From: Fidelibacterota bacterium
GTDB taxonomy: Bacteria > Fidelibacterota > Marinisomatia > SCGC-AAA003-L08 > D37C17
Reading direction: 5' to 3'
Assembly (NCBI GenBank): GCA_002707765.1
Contig: PANV01000040.1
Span: 1 to 35,125 of the forward strand
DNA length: 35,125 bases
Position 1 is the first letter of the stretch. The number at the start of each line of letters is the position of its first letter. Below the pieces are notes generated by a model. The model worked only from the letters and a program-made list of their open reading frames with translations, was not told the origin of the DNA and ran no database searches. Positions 23,390 to 30,965 of the stretch are shown one piece after another. The position numbers and the translations under genes are program-made.

Positions 23390-24508
23390 ATGATTGAAAC
23401 GTTAAAAAATACAATAGATTATTTATCTACTCCAACAATATCATTCACTGTAATTACAGCTATATTCCCGTTTGTATTTCCACCCACTGATTGGTTTGAT
23501 AGAATAAATAGAAAGTTAAAAATCGATAAGCTTTGGACTAACACAGGTGGTTTTATTCAGTTTATTCTTATTACAGGTTTTTTTGTTTTGGGTTATCAAG
23601 ATCCAAATTTTAAAATCATATTAATGAAGGGTGATAATTTTCCAATAGTACTAATGGTTTATAGTATGGCATTTTTTACTTGGTATGCTATGAAAAAATC
23701 TTACATTAATGATGCTAGGCTTGATGAAGGGAAAAAACCAATGGAATATCATGATCCTGAGGATAAGGTTTTAGTTTGGCCCGATTTGGTATATATTGAA
23801 TTTATTTGTTTAATTCTATTTATGGTTTTTTTAATTGTTTGGTCTATTTTAGTACCAGCTCCATTGGAGGAACCTGCAAACCCTGCTGCAACTCCCAATC
23901 CATCTAAAGCTCCATGGTATTTCTTGGGATTACAAGAGATGCTTGTTTATTTCGATCCCTGGTTGGCTGGGGTAATCTTTCCAACGCTAATCATTGTTGG
24001 TATGTGTGCCATTCCTTACATTGATATTAATAAAAAAGGAGATGGTTATTATTCTTTTAAAGAACGTAGAGTAGGATATTTTATATTTATGTATGGATGG
24101 GTGGTCTTGTGGGTCTATTTGATTATTATTGGTACATTTTTCAGAGGACCTAATTGGAATTTCTTTGGTCCATTTGAATATTGGGATCCTCATAAGCTTG
24201 AAGTATTGAATAATGTTAATTTATCTGAATATTTCTGGGTTATTGGTCTTGGTCAGCCACTCCCTTCTAATATCTTATTAAGAGAATCTATCGGATTTTT
24301 AGTTACTGGTATTTATTTATTTGTTTTACCTGTTCTCCTTGCAAAGACAGTTTTAAAAAAAATGTATGAGGCCTATGGTCCTACCAGATATACTTTTTTA
24401 ATGATTTTAGGTTTAACCATGTTAGCCCTTCCTATAAAAATGTATCTTCGTTGGTTTTTTAATCTCAAGTATATAATTGGAATCCCTGAGTGGTTTTTTA
24501 ATATTTAG
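23390..24508 (+). CDS. Cytochrome b, C-terminal (subunit IV-like) subunit with extra spans
   Basis: A 372-residue membrane protein that supplies the second half of the quinol site. Subunit IV of b6f is about 160 residues with three spans; here about eight hydrophobic segments are visible, three of them before the conserved core. The core LVYIEFICLILFMVF is followed by VPAPLEEPANPAATPNPSKAPWYFLGLQEML. At the Qo site the usual PEWY motif reads APWY, so the quinol-proton-accepting glutamate is not at its standard place. Followed after one base by the multiheme cytochrome. Confidence 0.88.
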   Translation: MIETLKNTIDYLSTPTISFTVITAIFPFVFPPTDWFDRINRKLKIDKLWTNTGGFIQFILITGFFVLGYQDPNFKIILMKGDNFPIVLMVYSMAFFTWYAMKKSYINDARLDEGKKPMEYHDPEDKVLVWPDLVYIEFICLILFMVFLIVWSILVPAPLEEPANPAATPNPSKAPWYFLGLQEMLVYFDPWLAGVIFPTLIIVGMCAIPYIDINKKGDGYYSFKERRVGYFIFMYGWVVLWVYLIIIGTFFRGPNWNFFGPFEYWDPHKLEVLNNVNLSEYFWVIGLGQPLPSNILLRESIGFLVTGIYLFVLPVLLAKTVLKKMYEAYGPTRYTFLMILGLTMLALPIKMYLRWFFNLKYIIGIPEWFFNI

Positions 24509-24509
24509 T

Positions 24510-27500
24510 ATGACACACAAGAACGACGAAAGATATTGGAATATTAAAAAACTAAATAAGTGGTTTGCTATATCAAGCATTCTATTTCTGCTATCATATG
24601 TTTGGATTTTTTATCACGATAATGATGATGAATTTAAACAATATCAAAGAGAATTTAGAAAACTCGAAATAGAAGTATCTAATAAAAAGCTCGAATCAGC
24701 TTTATCTGATGTTCAAGATCAGCGTGTAGAATACGAAGAAAAATATAATATTGAGCTTGATAAATATAATTCAAAAATCGTTGAGATTGATTCTCTGAAA
24801 GCAAATCTGGATTATACAAAAGGTTTATTTTATAAAGCTAATATGGATTATTTATTTAAGAAAGCAGAGGTTGATGAACTTAAGTATCTTTATGAAGATG
24901 AAATTGTTCACTTTGAGGATTACTCTCACAAATACGATAATGATGAAGACCACTCTAAAGTTGAAGTTCATCACGATCACAATAGTAATTCTGAATACAG
25001 AGAAAAGTATTATGAATCGATAGAATTGATGAAAAATCTCAAGATTATTAAAGAAAAGTATGAATTACAAGTTCTTGATATTGAATCTACAATTAAAAAT
25101 ATGGGTGCAGAACTTAAAAATAAGAAAGATGAATTGAATGAGTATTTGAAAGAGGTAAATCTTATAAATAATAAAATTTTAAAACTTGATAGAACTAAAA
25201 TGACATTTATGAATCAGCTTGGTGACCTCGTTCGTGATTTACCAATTTTAGATTTCATGGATCCATATTATAAGGTTAATCAAGTAGTAGCTCATGATAT
25301 TAAATATGATGTTAATTTTGCTCAGGTACCAAGTGTTGATAGATGTACTAGTTGTCATTTAGGTATTAGTAATCCTGATTACAAAGATGCTCCTCAGCCA
25401 TTTACTAGTCATCCTAATCTTGATCTTTTTGTATCAAGTTCATCACCCCATCCTTTTGAACAATATGGATGTACAAGCTGCCATTCAGGTAGAGGAAGAG
25501 GTACAGGATTTGTATCATCAGTTCATATGCCTGGTTCTCCAGAACAAAAAAAAGAATGGGAAGAGAAATACGACTGGAAAAAAATGCATCATTGGTTACA
25601 ACCAATGTTACCAACAAAATACACCCAGGCAGGATGTTTTAAATGCCATGAAGCTGATCCGATTCTTGCAGGTGGAGAGAAACTAGCTTTGGGACTTATG
25701 TTAATTGATCAGTCTGGTTGTAATAATTGTCATCATATTGAATCATACCAAGCAATGGGGAAAAGTGGTCCGCCTTTAACTCATTTAGATGAAAAATTAG
25801 ATAAAGATTGGGTTAAGAAATGGATTAAAAATCCACAAAGTTTTAGATACAATACCTGGATGCCGCATTTCTTCGATCAGTCAAATAATTCAGATGAAGA
25901 ATCTGTAAAAAGAAGTAATGCTACAATTTATGCTATAACGGAATATTTATATCCTGATGGTGATAAAGAAAATTTCGATAACTCTAATGAGTTTATAGGC
26001 GACGCTGAAAATGGTCAGAAATTATTCAATGCAGTGGGATGTCAAGGATGTCATGTAATTGAAACGGAATCTACGGAATTAGGAGATGTAGATGTACCTT
26101 ATGAAATGTATATTTCAAATCATGGTTATGAGCCTGATACATCAGGTGTTGGTTATGAAAAAATGGATAGATATACTCTATTAAAATACCAGGGTCCAAA
26201 TTTAATTGGTATGGGGTCAAAGTCAGATGCTAAATGGATTTATAATTGGATCAAACATCCTGAAAAGTACTGGCCAGATACCAAAATGCCAAACCTAAGG
26301 TTAACCCATGAAGAAGCAAAAGATATAACAGCCTATCTTTTAACTTTTGAAAATGAAGAATTTGAAGATGAAATTGCAGTAACTGAAGATAGGGAAGAAC
26401 TGAATAATATTGCTAGAAGATGGATGATGAAATCATTTCCAAAAGTTGAGGTCGATGCAAGACTGAGTACCATGAGTGATGCTGCAATTGACGAGTATGT
26501 TGCTAAAAAAAGTATAAACTATTATGGATGTTATACATGCCATGATATGGATGGATATGAAAACGGTAAACCTATTGGTGCTGAATTAACTTATGAAGGT
26601 TCTGTTCCTGTTAGTAAGTTAGATTTTGGTCATATCCATGATATAGATCATACAACTCACGCATGGTTTGAGCAAAAGTTAGCTAATCCTAGAATTTTTG
26701 ATAAACATAAAATTGTTGCTCATGAAGATAAGAGTCGTATGCCTAATTTTTATTTTAAACCTGAAGAAATCGAAGCAATTGTCACAGCAATTTTAGGCTT
26801 TACTAATGTAAAAATTGCAGATAGTAAAATTACTTATAATTTAGTTGACGATAAGTCAGTTTTTGAAGGTTATAAATTGATTAACCAATATAATTGCCAA
26901 GGATGTCACGTTATAGAAAACTTCGGTGGTCATATGGTTGATGTTATTGGTAAGATAGAGAACGCACCACCGAATTTAAATACTCAAGGTGCTAAAACTC
27001 AGCCTGATTGGTTATTTAATTTCTTTAAAAATCCAGCCACCATCAGACCTCATTTACAAGTAAGAATGCCTGCTTTTAAATTTACGGATGGTCAATGGAA
27101 TTCAATCATCAAGGCTTTTCAGCATCTAGATGAAAGAAGTCTGTTAATTGAAGACTCATTTGCAGTTGATATTAATTCTGCTAAGTTTAAAGCTGGAGCT
27201 AAGTTGCATGAATTTGGAGCTTGTAATAATTGTCACTTTTATGGAGATCAATTTCCAAAACAAACTCCTGAAACATGGGCTCCTAACCTTGCAATGACAA
27301 AAGAAAGACTACGACATGATTGGGTAGTTAGATGGCTTGATAATCCTCAAGCAATTATGCCTGGGACTAAAATGCCAGCTCCTTACATACCTGATTCTAT
27401 AACCTTATCGCTTGATAATGCATTAGAAACATGGGGTAAAGACCTTATGAGCTTAGATGGAAATAGACAAGCTATGCTTGAAGGTCTGACGGATTATATT

Positions 27501-27617
27501 TACAGTATTGAAGGATCTAAAGATATATCCACACTTGTTAAAGAATATTTCAAGATAAACGGATATGAATTTGATACTGATGTAGAAGAAGATGATTTTG
27601 AAGATGAAGATTGGTAA
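24510..27617 (+). CDS. Giant eight-heme membrane-anchored cytochrome c with coiled coil
   Basis: A 1035-residue protein. I start at ATG 24510, one base after the previous stop, because an in-frame ATG at 24477 lies inside the cytochrome b gene. One N-terminal span (about residues 18-36) anchors it. Residues about 40-235 form a long helical hairpin or coiled coil broken by a His/Asp/Glu-rich stretch (134-157). Eight CxxCH sites begin at residues 279, 321, 376, 404, 511, 674, 796 and 905. The first three form a compact triheme module; the last five look like class I cytochrome c domains with Met ligands in WMPHF, KMPNL, RMPNF, RMPAF and KMPAP. It occupies the place of cytochrome c1 or f, so it probably takes electrons from the Rieske centre and passes them toward the oxidase. 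The tail is very acidic and ends EDEDW. Confidence 0.9.
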   Translation: MTHKNDERYWNIKKLNKWFAISSILFLLSYVWIFYHDNDDEFKQYQREFRKLEIEVSNKKLESALSDVQDQRVEYEEKYNIELDKYNSKIVEIDSLKANLDYTKGLFYKANMDYLFKKAEVDELKYLYEDEIVHFEDYSHKYDNDEDHSKVEVHHDHNSNSEYREKYYESIELMKNLKIIKEKYELQVLDIESTIKNMGAELKNKKDELNEYLKEVNLINNKILKLDRTKMTFMNQLGDLVRDLPILDFMDPYYKVNQVVAHDIKYDVNFAQVPSVDRCTSCHLGISNPDYKDAPQPFTSHPNLDLFVSSSSPHPFEQYGCTSCHSGRGRGTGFVSSVHMPGSPEQKKEWEEKYDWKKMHHWLQPMLPTKYTQAGCFKCHEADPILAGGEKLALGLMLIDQSGCNNCHHIESYQAMGKSGPPLTHLDEKLDKDWVKKWIKNPQSFRYNTWMPHFFDQSNNSDEESVKRSNATIYAITEYLYPDGDKENFDNSNEFIGDAENGQKLFNAVGCQGCHVIETESTELGDVDVPYEMYISNHGYEPDTSGVGYEKMDRYTLLKYQGPNLIGMGSKSDAKWIYNWIKHPEKYWPDTKMPNLRLTHEEAKDITAYLLTFENEEFEDEIAVTEDREELNNIARRWMMKSFPKVEVDARLSTMSDAAIDEYVAKKSINYYGCYTCHDMDGYENGKPIGAELTYEGSVPVSKLDFGHIHDIDHTTHAWFEQKLANPRIFDKHKIVAHEDKSRMPNFYFKPEEIEAIVTAILGFTNVKIADSKITYNLVDDKSVFEGYKLINQYNCQGCHVIENFGGHMVDVIGKIENAPPNLNTQGAKTQPDWLFNFFKNPATIRPHLQVRMPAFKFTDGQWNSIIKAFQHLDERSLLIEDSFAVDINSAKFKAGAKLHEFGACNNCHFYGDQFPKQTPETWAPNLAMTKERLRHDWVVRWLDNPQAIMPGTKMPAPYIPDSITLSLDNALETWGKDLMSLDGNRQAMLEGLTDYIYSIEGSKDISTLVKEYFKINGYEFDTDVEEDDFEDEDW

Positions 27618-27620
27618 ATT

Positions 27621-28280
27621 TTATATAGATTTATTCTTTTTAAGAATCATATAGGTTACAAGGTAAGAAAACAACCCAATCACAATCAAACCAATCAAAT
27701 AGTCAGGCCAATCAGAAAATAAAAGTGTTAAGTTTTTTCCTTCTGGCTTACTTGCAGTAAACCAATAGTTTGAGCCAAACATTTTATTAAAAACAAATGC
27801 AAAACAGAATATAAGTGCATTAATTAGAATACTTATAGAAAACATTTTTTTATTTATTGTAAATTTTTCTTTATATAATATTATAAAGAAAAAAATTAAA
27901 TTTGTATGAGATAGGTATAAATGAAAAAATTCTATCCAGTAAGAACTGACTACTAGATTAGAATTGGTTAATCCACTTATTCCTCCTCCTAAACTATTTA
28001 GTGCTAAAACTGGATAAAAAGTTTTATTCTTTAAAATAAAACTAATTAAAATTCCAAGTTCTGTAATATAACATAAATGTATTGGTAAATGAGTTCTAAA
28101 ATCAAAAGAATTATTAATCATTAAAACTAAATAATATGAAATGAAATTAATAATTAGTGAAAAAAATAAAATTTTATTGAGGATTTTGGTATTCTTAATT
28201 ACGAATTTAATTGAAAAAATTACGATAACAAATAATCCTGATATCAAAATATGATTATCAAGAAAAAATAATTTATTCAT
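27621..28280 (-). CDS. YwaF-like (TIGR02206-type) integral membrane protein
   Basis: A 219-residue protein with six or seven hydrophobic spans. It shows the pattern of the YwaF/TP0381 membrane family: HLPIHLCYITELGI (about residues 63-76), then LNSLGGGISGLTNSN and FHLYLSHTNLIFFF. No function is established for the family as far as I know. It starts within one base of the SCO gene stop, so it is co-transcribed with copper-protein genes, and it converges on the multiheme gene with only 3 bases between. A role in oxidase biogenesis would be a guess from context. Confidence 0.75.
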   Translation of the reverse strand: MNKLFFLDNHILISGLFVIVIFSIKFVIKNTKILNKILFFSLIINFISYYLVLMINNSFDFRTHLPIHLCYITELGILISFILKNKTFYPVLALNSLGGGISGLTNSNLVVSSYWIEFFHLYLSHTNLIFFFIILYKEKFTINKKMFSISILINALIFCFAFVFNKMFGSNYWFTASKPEGKNLTLLFSDWPDYLIGLIVIGLFSYLVTYMILKKNKSI

Positions 28281-29131
28281 TAATTTAAATTTATAAAGTT
28301 AGATAGATCTCTTTTAAAATCAGAAGGTTTCCAGTCTGTACCACTATATGATTTAATTAATTTTTTATCTTTATCTAAAATTAGTGTTATCATTGTGTGT
28401 CCGATATTATTATCCTCAACACCGCCAAAAGAGATATTAGATTGTTTTGTAAGGAGTATTAGGTCATTATAATGATCTGTACTTGATAAAAATTTTATAT
28501 TAGGGAATTTTTCCTCAATTGAGCCATAATTTTTTTTAAGAATTTCTGGTGTATCAAATAAATAATCAAAGCTTAAAATAAGAAAATCAATATTTCTCTT
28601 GCTGAATGAATCAGCTAAATATTGATTTTTAGAAATTACAGCCGGGCACATGTTAGGAATGGGACATCTCGAAAAAATGAATGAAATGACAGTGTAATCT
28701 TTATTGTTATTGTAAAGAGTATATTTCTTAGAATTTGTTTTATAAAAATTAAAATCATCGAACTTGTCACCAATACTTTTAGGAGAATATAAATCATCTT
28801 GCCACAATTCGTCTAAGTTCTCAGTTTCTTGTCTCACTCCAATTTTTTTAAAATTGATAGTATAATGTGAGTCTTCAGTTATAATTAGGTTGAAACTTAC
28901 ACTATCAAGATTATTAAAACTATTCATGTTAACTTTTTTGTGAACATTCAAGTCCATAATCATGGGTTCCATAAAACCAGGGATTCTATCATGATCAATT
29001 TTAAAAACTCTTTTGCCTAGGTCTTTTTCAAGTATAACTCCAGTAACATTATAGTTTGGATTGGTATTACACGAGTAAATTCCAAGAATTATCATAAGTG
29101 ATAACCCTTTAAAAAAAAGAAAATATTTCAT
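28280..29131 (-). CDS. SCO1/SenC-type copper chaperone lipoprotein with CusF-like N-terminal domain
   Basis: A 283-residue lipoprotein (lipobox IYSC, Cys21). Residues about 28-100 resemble a CusF-like copper-binding domain: HDRIPGFMEPMIMDLNV with His47, Met54, Met57 and Met59. Residues about 118-283 form the thioredoxin-fold SCO domain. Its two cysteines are Cys156 and Cys162 (FSRCPIPNMCP), five residues apart instead of the classic CxxxC; His245 (GHTMITL) is the third copper ligand. SCO proteins load or reduce the CuA site of oxidase subunit II, and ctaC lies about 5 kb away. The fused domain could hand copper to the SCO site (inference). Confidence 0.85.
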   Translation of the reverse strand: MKYFLFFKGLSLMIILGIYSCNTNPNYNVTGVILEKDLGKRVFKIDHDRIPGFMEPMIMDLNVHKKVNMNSFNNLDSVSFNLIITEDSHYTINFKKIGVRQETENLDELWQDDLYSPKSIGDKFDDFNFYKTNSKKYTLYNNNKDYTVISFIFSRCPIPNMCPAVISKNQYLADSFSKRNIDFLILSFDYLFDTPEILKKNYGSIEEKFPNIKFLSSTDHYNDLILLTKQSNISFGGVEDNNIGHTMITLILDKDKKLIKSYSGTDWKPSDFKRDLSNFINLN

Positions 29132-29139
29132 TATTTAAT

Positions 29140-29865
29140 TTATTTTTTCTTTTTAACTGGTTTTTGAAATTCAAAATCCGCAACAGTTGCACCATCTTCT
29201 GATACTTCAATGTTTAAAGAGTTATTTGCTGCAACATATTTTTTCTTTGGAAGATTTGAAAGTTTCTCTTGCCAAAAAACAATTTCATATTCACCAGCAG
29301 GAACATTTTCAATTTTGAAATTTCCATTTTCATCTGTAACTGCGAAGTAAGGGTGGTCTGCAACCATAATCCATGCTTTCATCCATGGATGTACATCACA
29401 TTTAACATAAAATGGTTCTTCTGCCTTGGAAAAAGTTTTTTTAATATCTGGAACACCAGCTGGCTGTGCAGAATTAAAACTTGGATTAACTTGTGATTGA
29501 GAGTTAACATTGTGAAGTGTTTTGTCACTATTTTTAATCGAAACCTCTTGACTAGTTGTGAATACATTTACATGAGGAGTATATATACATCCAACTTGAT
29601 CAATTATTCCAGTATTTTTGTTTAATTCACCATCAAATTTAACATCTTTAAGCCATACGATTACATTTTTAAACTTATTTTCTTCATTTAAGATAAAATC
29701 CTCTTTAACTGGTGCGATTTTATGAGAAGATCCGCAGATAGGATCTGAATCCATTTTTAAAGATTTGGCTGCTCTGTTTTTGCCCGCATATGAAACAGTA
29801 CCTTCAATTGTTCCAGCGAATAAGTTAAAAGAAATTGTAGTGATTAACATTAAAACTTTAAACAT
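29140..29865 (-). CDS. Secreted cupredoxin with C-terminal carboxypeptidase-regulatory-like domain
   Basis: A 241-residue exported protein with a signal peptide of about 17 residues (ends NLFAG). The middle (about residues 90-170) is a cupredoxin-like domain with type 1 copper ligands His118 (TLHNV), Cys156, His159 and Met162 (CDVHPWM). Residues about 172-232 fit a carboxypeptidase-regulatory/CarA-like beta sandwich (DENGNFKIENVPAGEYEIVFW). The tail is basic (KPVKKKK). Similar proteins are annotated as methylamine-utilisation or plastocyanin-like. Grouping with SCO and oxidase genes suggests a periplasmic electron carrier or copper donor (inference). First gene of the minus-strand unit; the 79-base gap to the next divergent gene must hold both promoters. 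Confidence 0.8.
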   Translation of the reverse strand: MFKVLMLITTISFNLFAGTIEGTVSYAGKNRAAKSLKMDSDPICGSSHKIAPVKEDFILNEENKFKNVIVWLKDVKFDGELNKNTGIIDQVGCIYTPHVNVFTTSQEVSIKNSDKTLHNVNSQSQVNPSFNSAQPAGVPDIKKTFSKAEEPFYVKCDVHPWMKAWIMVADHPYFAVTDENGNFKIENVPAGEYEIVFWQEKLSNLPKKKYVAANNSLNIEVSEDGATVADFEFQKPVKKKK

Positions 29866-29944
29866 TATTTAAATTCTCCATTAATTATGTAATAATTTAC
29901 CAAAATATATACTACCATTACAACTTTATATATTAAATTTACAT

Positions 29945-30433
29945 ATGATTATCTTTTATATATTAATGTTTTTGTCTTTTATTACATTATCTATTAATGG
30001 CTTACAATGGATTTTTAGATTCAATGTATTAAATGCTAACTATATTTCATTTTCTTTTGTATCAACCATATTATATATGTTTACGCAAACACTTATAATG
30101 TTCTATCTTATTGGAGCAGGCAAAAAAGTTAAAGAGTTAATTATACAATATGATTTGAATAAAGATACATATAATGACGTCTTGAAAATTAAGAGTGATT
30201 TATTTCCTCCATTAACATTAAATATACTTTTAGTTGGAACAGCTTTCGTTTTAGGAGGTGGTGTCCAAACAAAGGTTTTGAGCAAGTATTGGCATCATTC
30301 TATTTTTCTCTTTAGCCTAATACATTTTTTAAAAGTTATTTTGTTATCTCATAAGTCACTTATTAAAAATTCTGATATATTATCCATCGTTGGCTCTGAA
30401 CTCGATAATAAGTTAAAAAATAAGGATAATTAA
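29945..30433 (+). CDS. Four-span membrane protein of unknown function, oxidase operon
   Basis: A 162-residue integral membrane protein with hydrophobic spans at about residues 2-22, 33-57, 90-108 and 115-135. The loop between spans 2 and 3 is charged (KKVKELIIQYDLNKDTYNDVLKIK), and the tail is basic. Gly-rich FVLGGGVQTKVL followed by WHH near residues 104-122 and a further His in LIHFL could be functional, but I do not recognise the family. It is the first gene of the rightward block that leads into the ferredoxin and oxidase genes. Confidence 0.65.
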   Translation: MIIFYILMFLSFITLSINGLQWIFRFNVLNANYISFSFVSTILYMFTQTLIMFYLIGAGKKVKELIIQYDLNKDTYNDVLKIKSDLFPPLTLNILLVGTAFVLGGGVQTKVLSKYWHHSIFLFSLIHFLKVILLSHKSLIKNSDILSIVGSELDNKLKNKDN

Positions 30434-30470
30434 TATTTTTTATATTGCAAAAATATTAGAATTTACAGGT

Positions 30471-30596
30471 ATGACTATCATAGGTGTAAGTTTATATATA
30501 TCATTTCCAAGTAGAATGAGTTATGAAAGTTTTATCATAGGTATAGCCTTTTTTATGATGGGCTACATGATTGAAAAGTTTGTTTTAAAACAGTAG
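30471..30596 (+). CDS. Small membrane ORF before the ferredoxin
   Basis: A 41-residue ORF in the 184-base gap between the four-span protein and the ferredoxin. It has two hydrophobic stretches (MTIIGVSLYISF and FIIGIAFFMMGYMI) and a basic end EKFVLKQ. The frame is open upstream to 30417 and continues as plausible membrane protein (FYIAKILEFTG). The true start may thus be a non-AUG codon such as ATT at 30435, which has AAGGA 7 bases before it. Without homologues the call is tentative, but the composition is protein-like and similar small membrane ORFs dot this operon. Confidence 0.45.
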   Translation: MTIIGVSLYISFPSRMSYESFIIGIAFFMMGYMIEKFVLKQ

Positions 30597-30617
30597 AAAT
30601 ATTATTAAATTATAGCA

Positions 30618-30950
30618 ATGGCATCCAAAGTATATGATCACTTAAAGCAAGTTCCTGAATTACCTCAGAAGGTAAATACTAAGAAAACACGCCCAAAAAA
30701 AATTGCATGGGTAGACGAAGATAATTGTACAGGCTGTCAGGCTTGTATCCCTTTTTGCCCTGTAGATTGTATTGAACCTGTTCCAGCTGATAAATACACA
30801 TGGCCTCCAATTCCACCAGTACACGTTAGAGAAAATGAGTGTATAGGATGTCAGATCTGCGCAAAAGTATGTACCAAGTTAACCTGGGATGCTATTAGAA
30901 TGGTTAATACTAATGAGTACGAAGAAAGATTTGATACAGTAATTGATTGA
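30618..30950 (+). CDS. 2[4Fe-4S] ferredoxin in the oxidase operon
   Basis: A 110-residue soluble protein. A basic N-terminal arm of about 30 residues precedes two cluster motifs: Cys37, 40, 43 and 47 (CTGCQACIPFCP), and Cys75, 78, 81 and 85 (CIGCQICAKVC). An insert between them carries TWPPIPPVHVRE. Cys51 is extra. There is no export signal, so it should act in the cytosol or on the inner membrane face, unlike the CuA/cytochrome c side of the oxidase. It lies 15 bases upstream of ctaD. Its role with a heme-copper oxidase is not explained by the textbook enzyme. Confidence 0.88.
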   Translation: MASKVYDHLKQVPELPQKVNTKKTRPKKIAWVDEDNCTGCQACIPFCPVDCIEPVPADKYTWPPIPPVHVRENECIGCQICAKVCTKLTWDAIRMVNTNEYEERFDTVID

Positions 30951-30965
30951 TTTAATAGGAGAATT

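Noticed and set aside
24477..24509. In-frame ATG at 24477 as the start of the multiheme cytochrome
   Set aside because: It would overlap the cytochrome b gene by 32 bases and add unrelated residues; ATG 24510 lies one base after that stop and gives a normal N-terminal anchor.
25387..25686. 99-codon open frame inside the multiheme gene on the same strand
   Set aside because: It lies wholly within a clear eight-heme coding frame, has no ribosome-binding site and no recognisable composition; it is a shadow frame.
29269..29567. Open frames on both strands across the cupredoxin gene
   Set aside because: They are offset or antisense readings of the cupredoxin, whose signal peptide and copper ligands mark the true frame.
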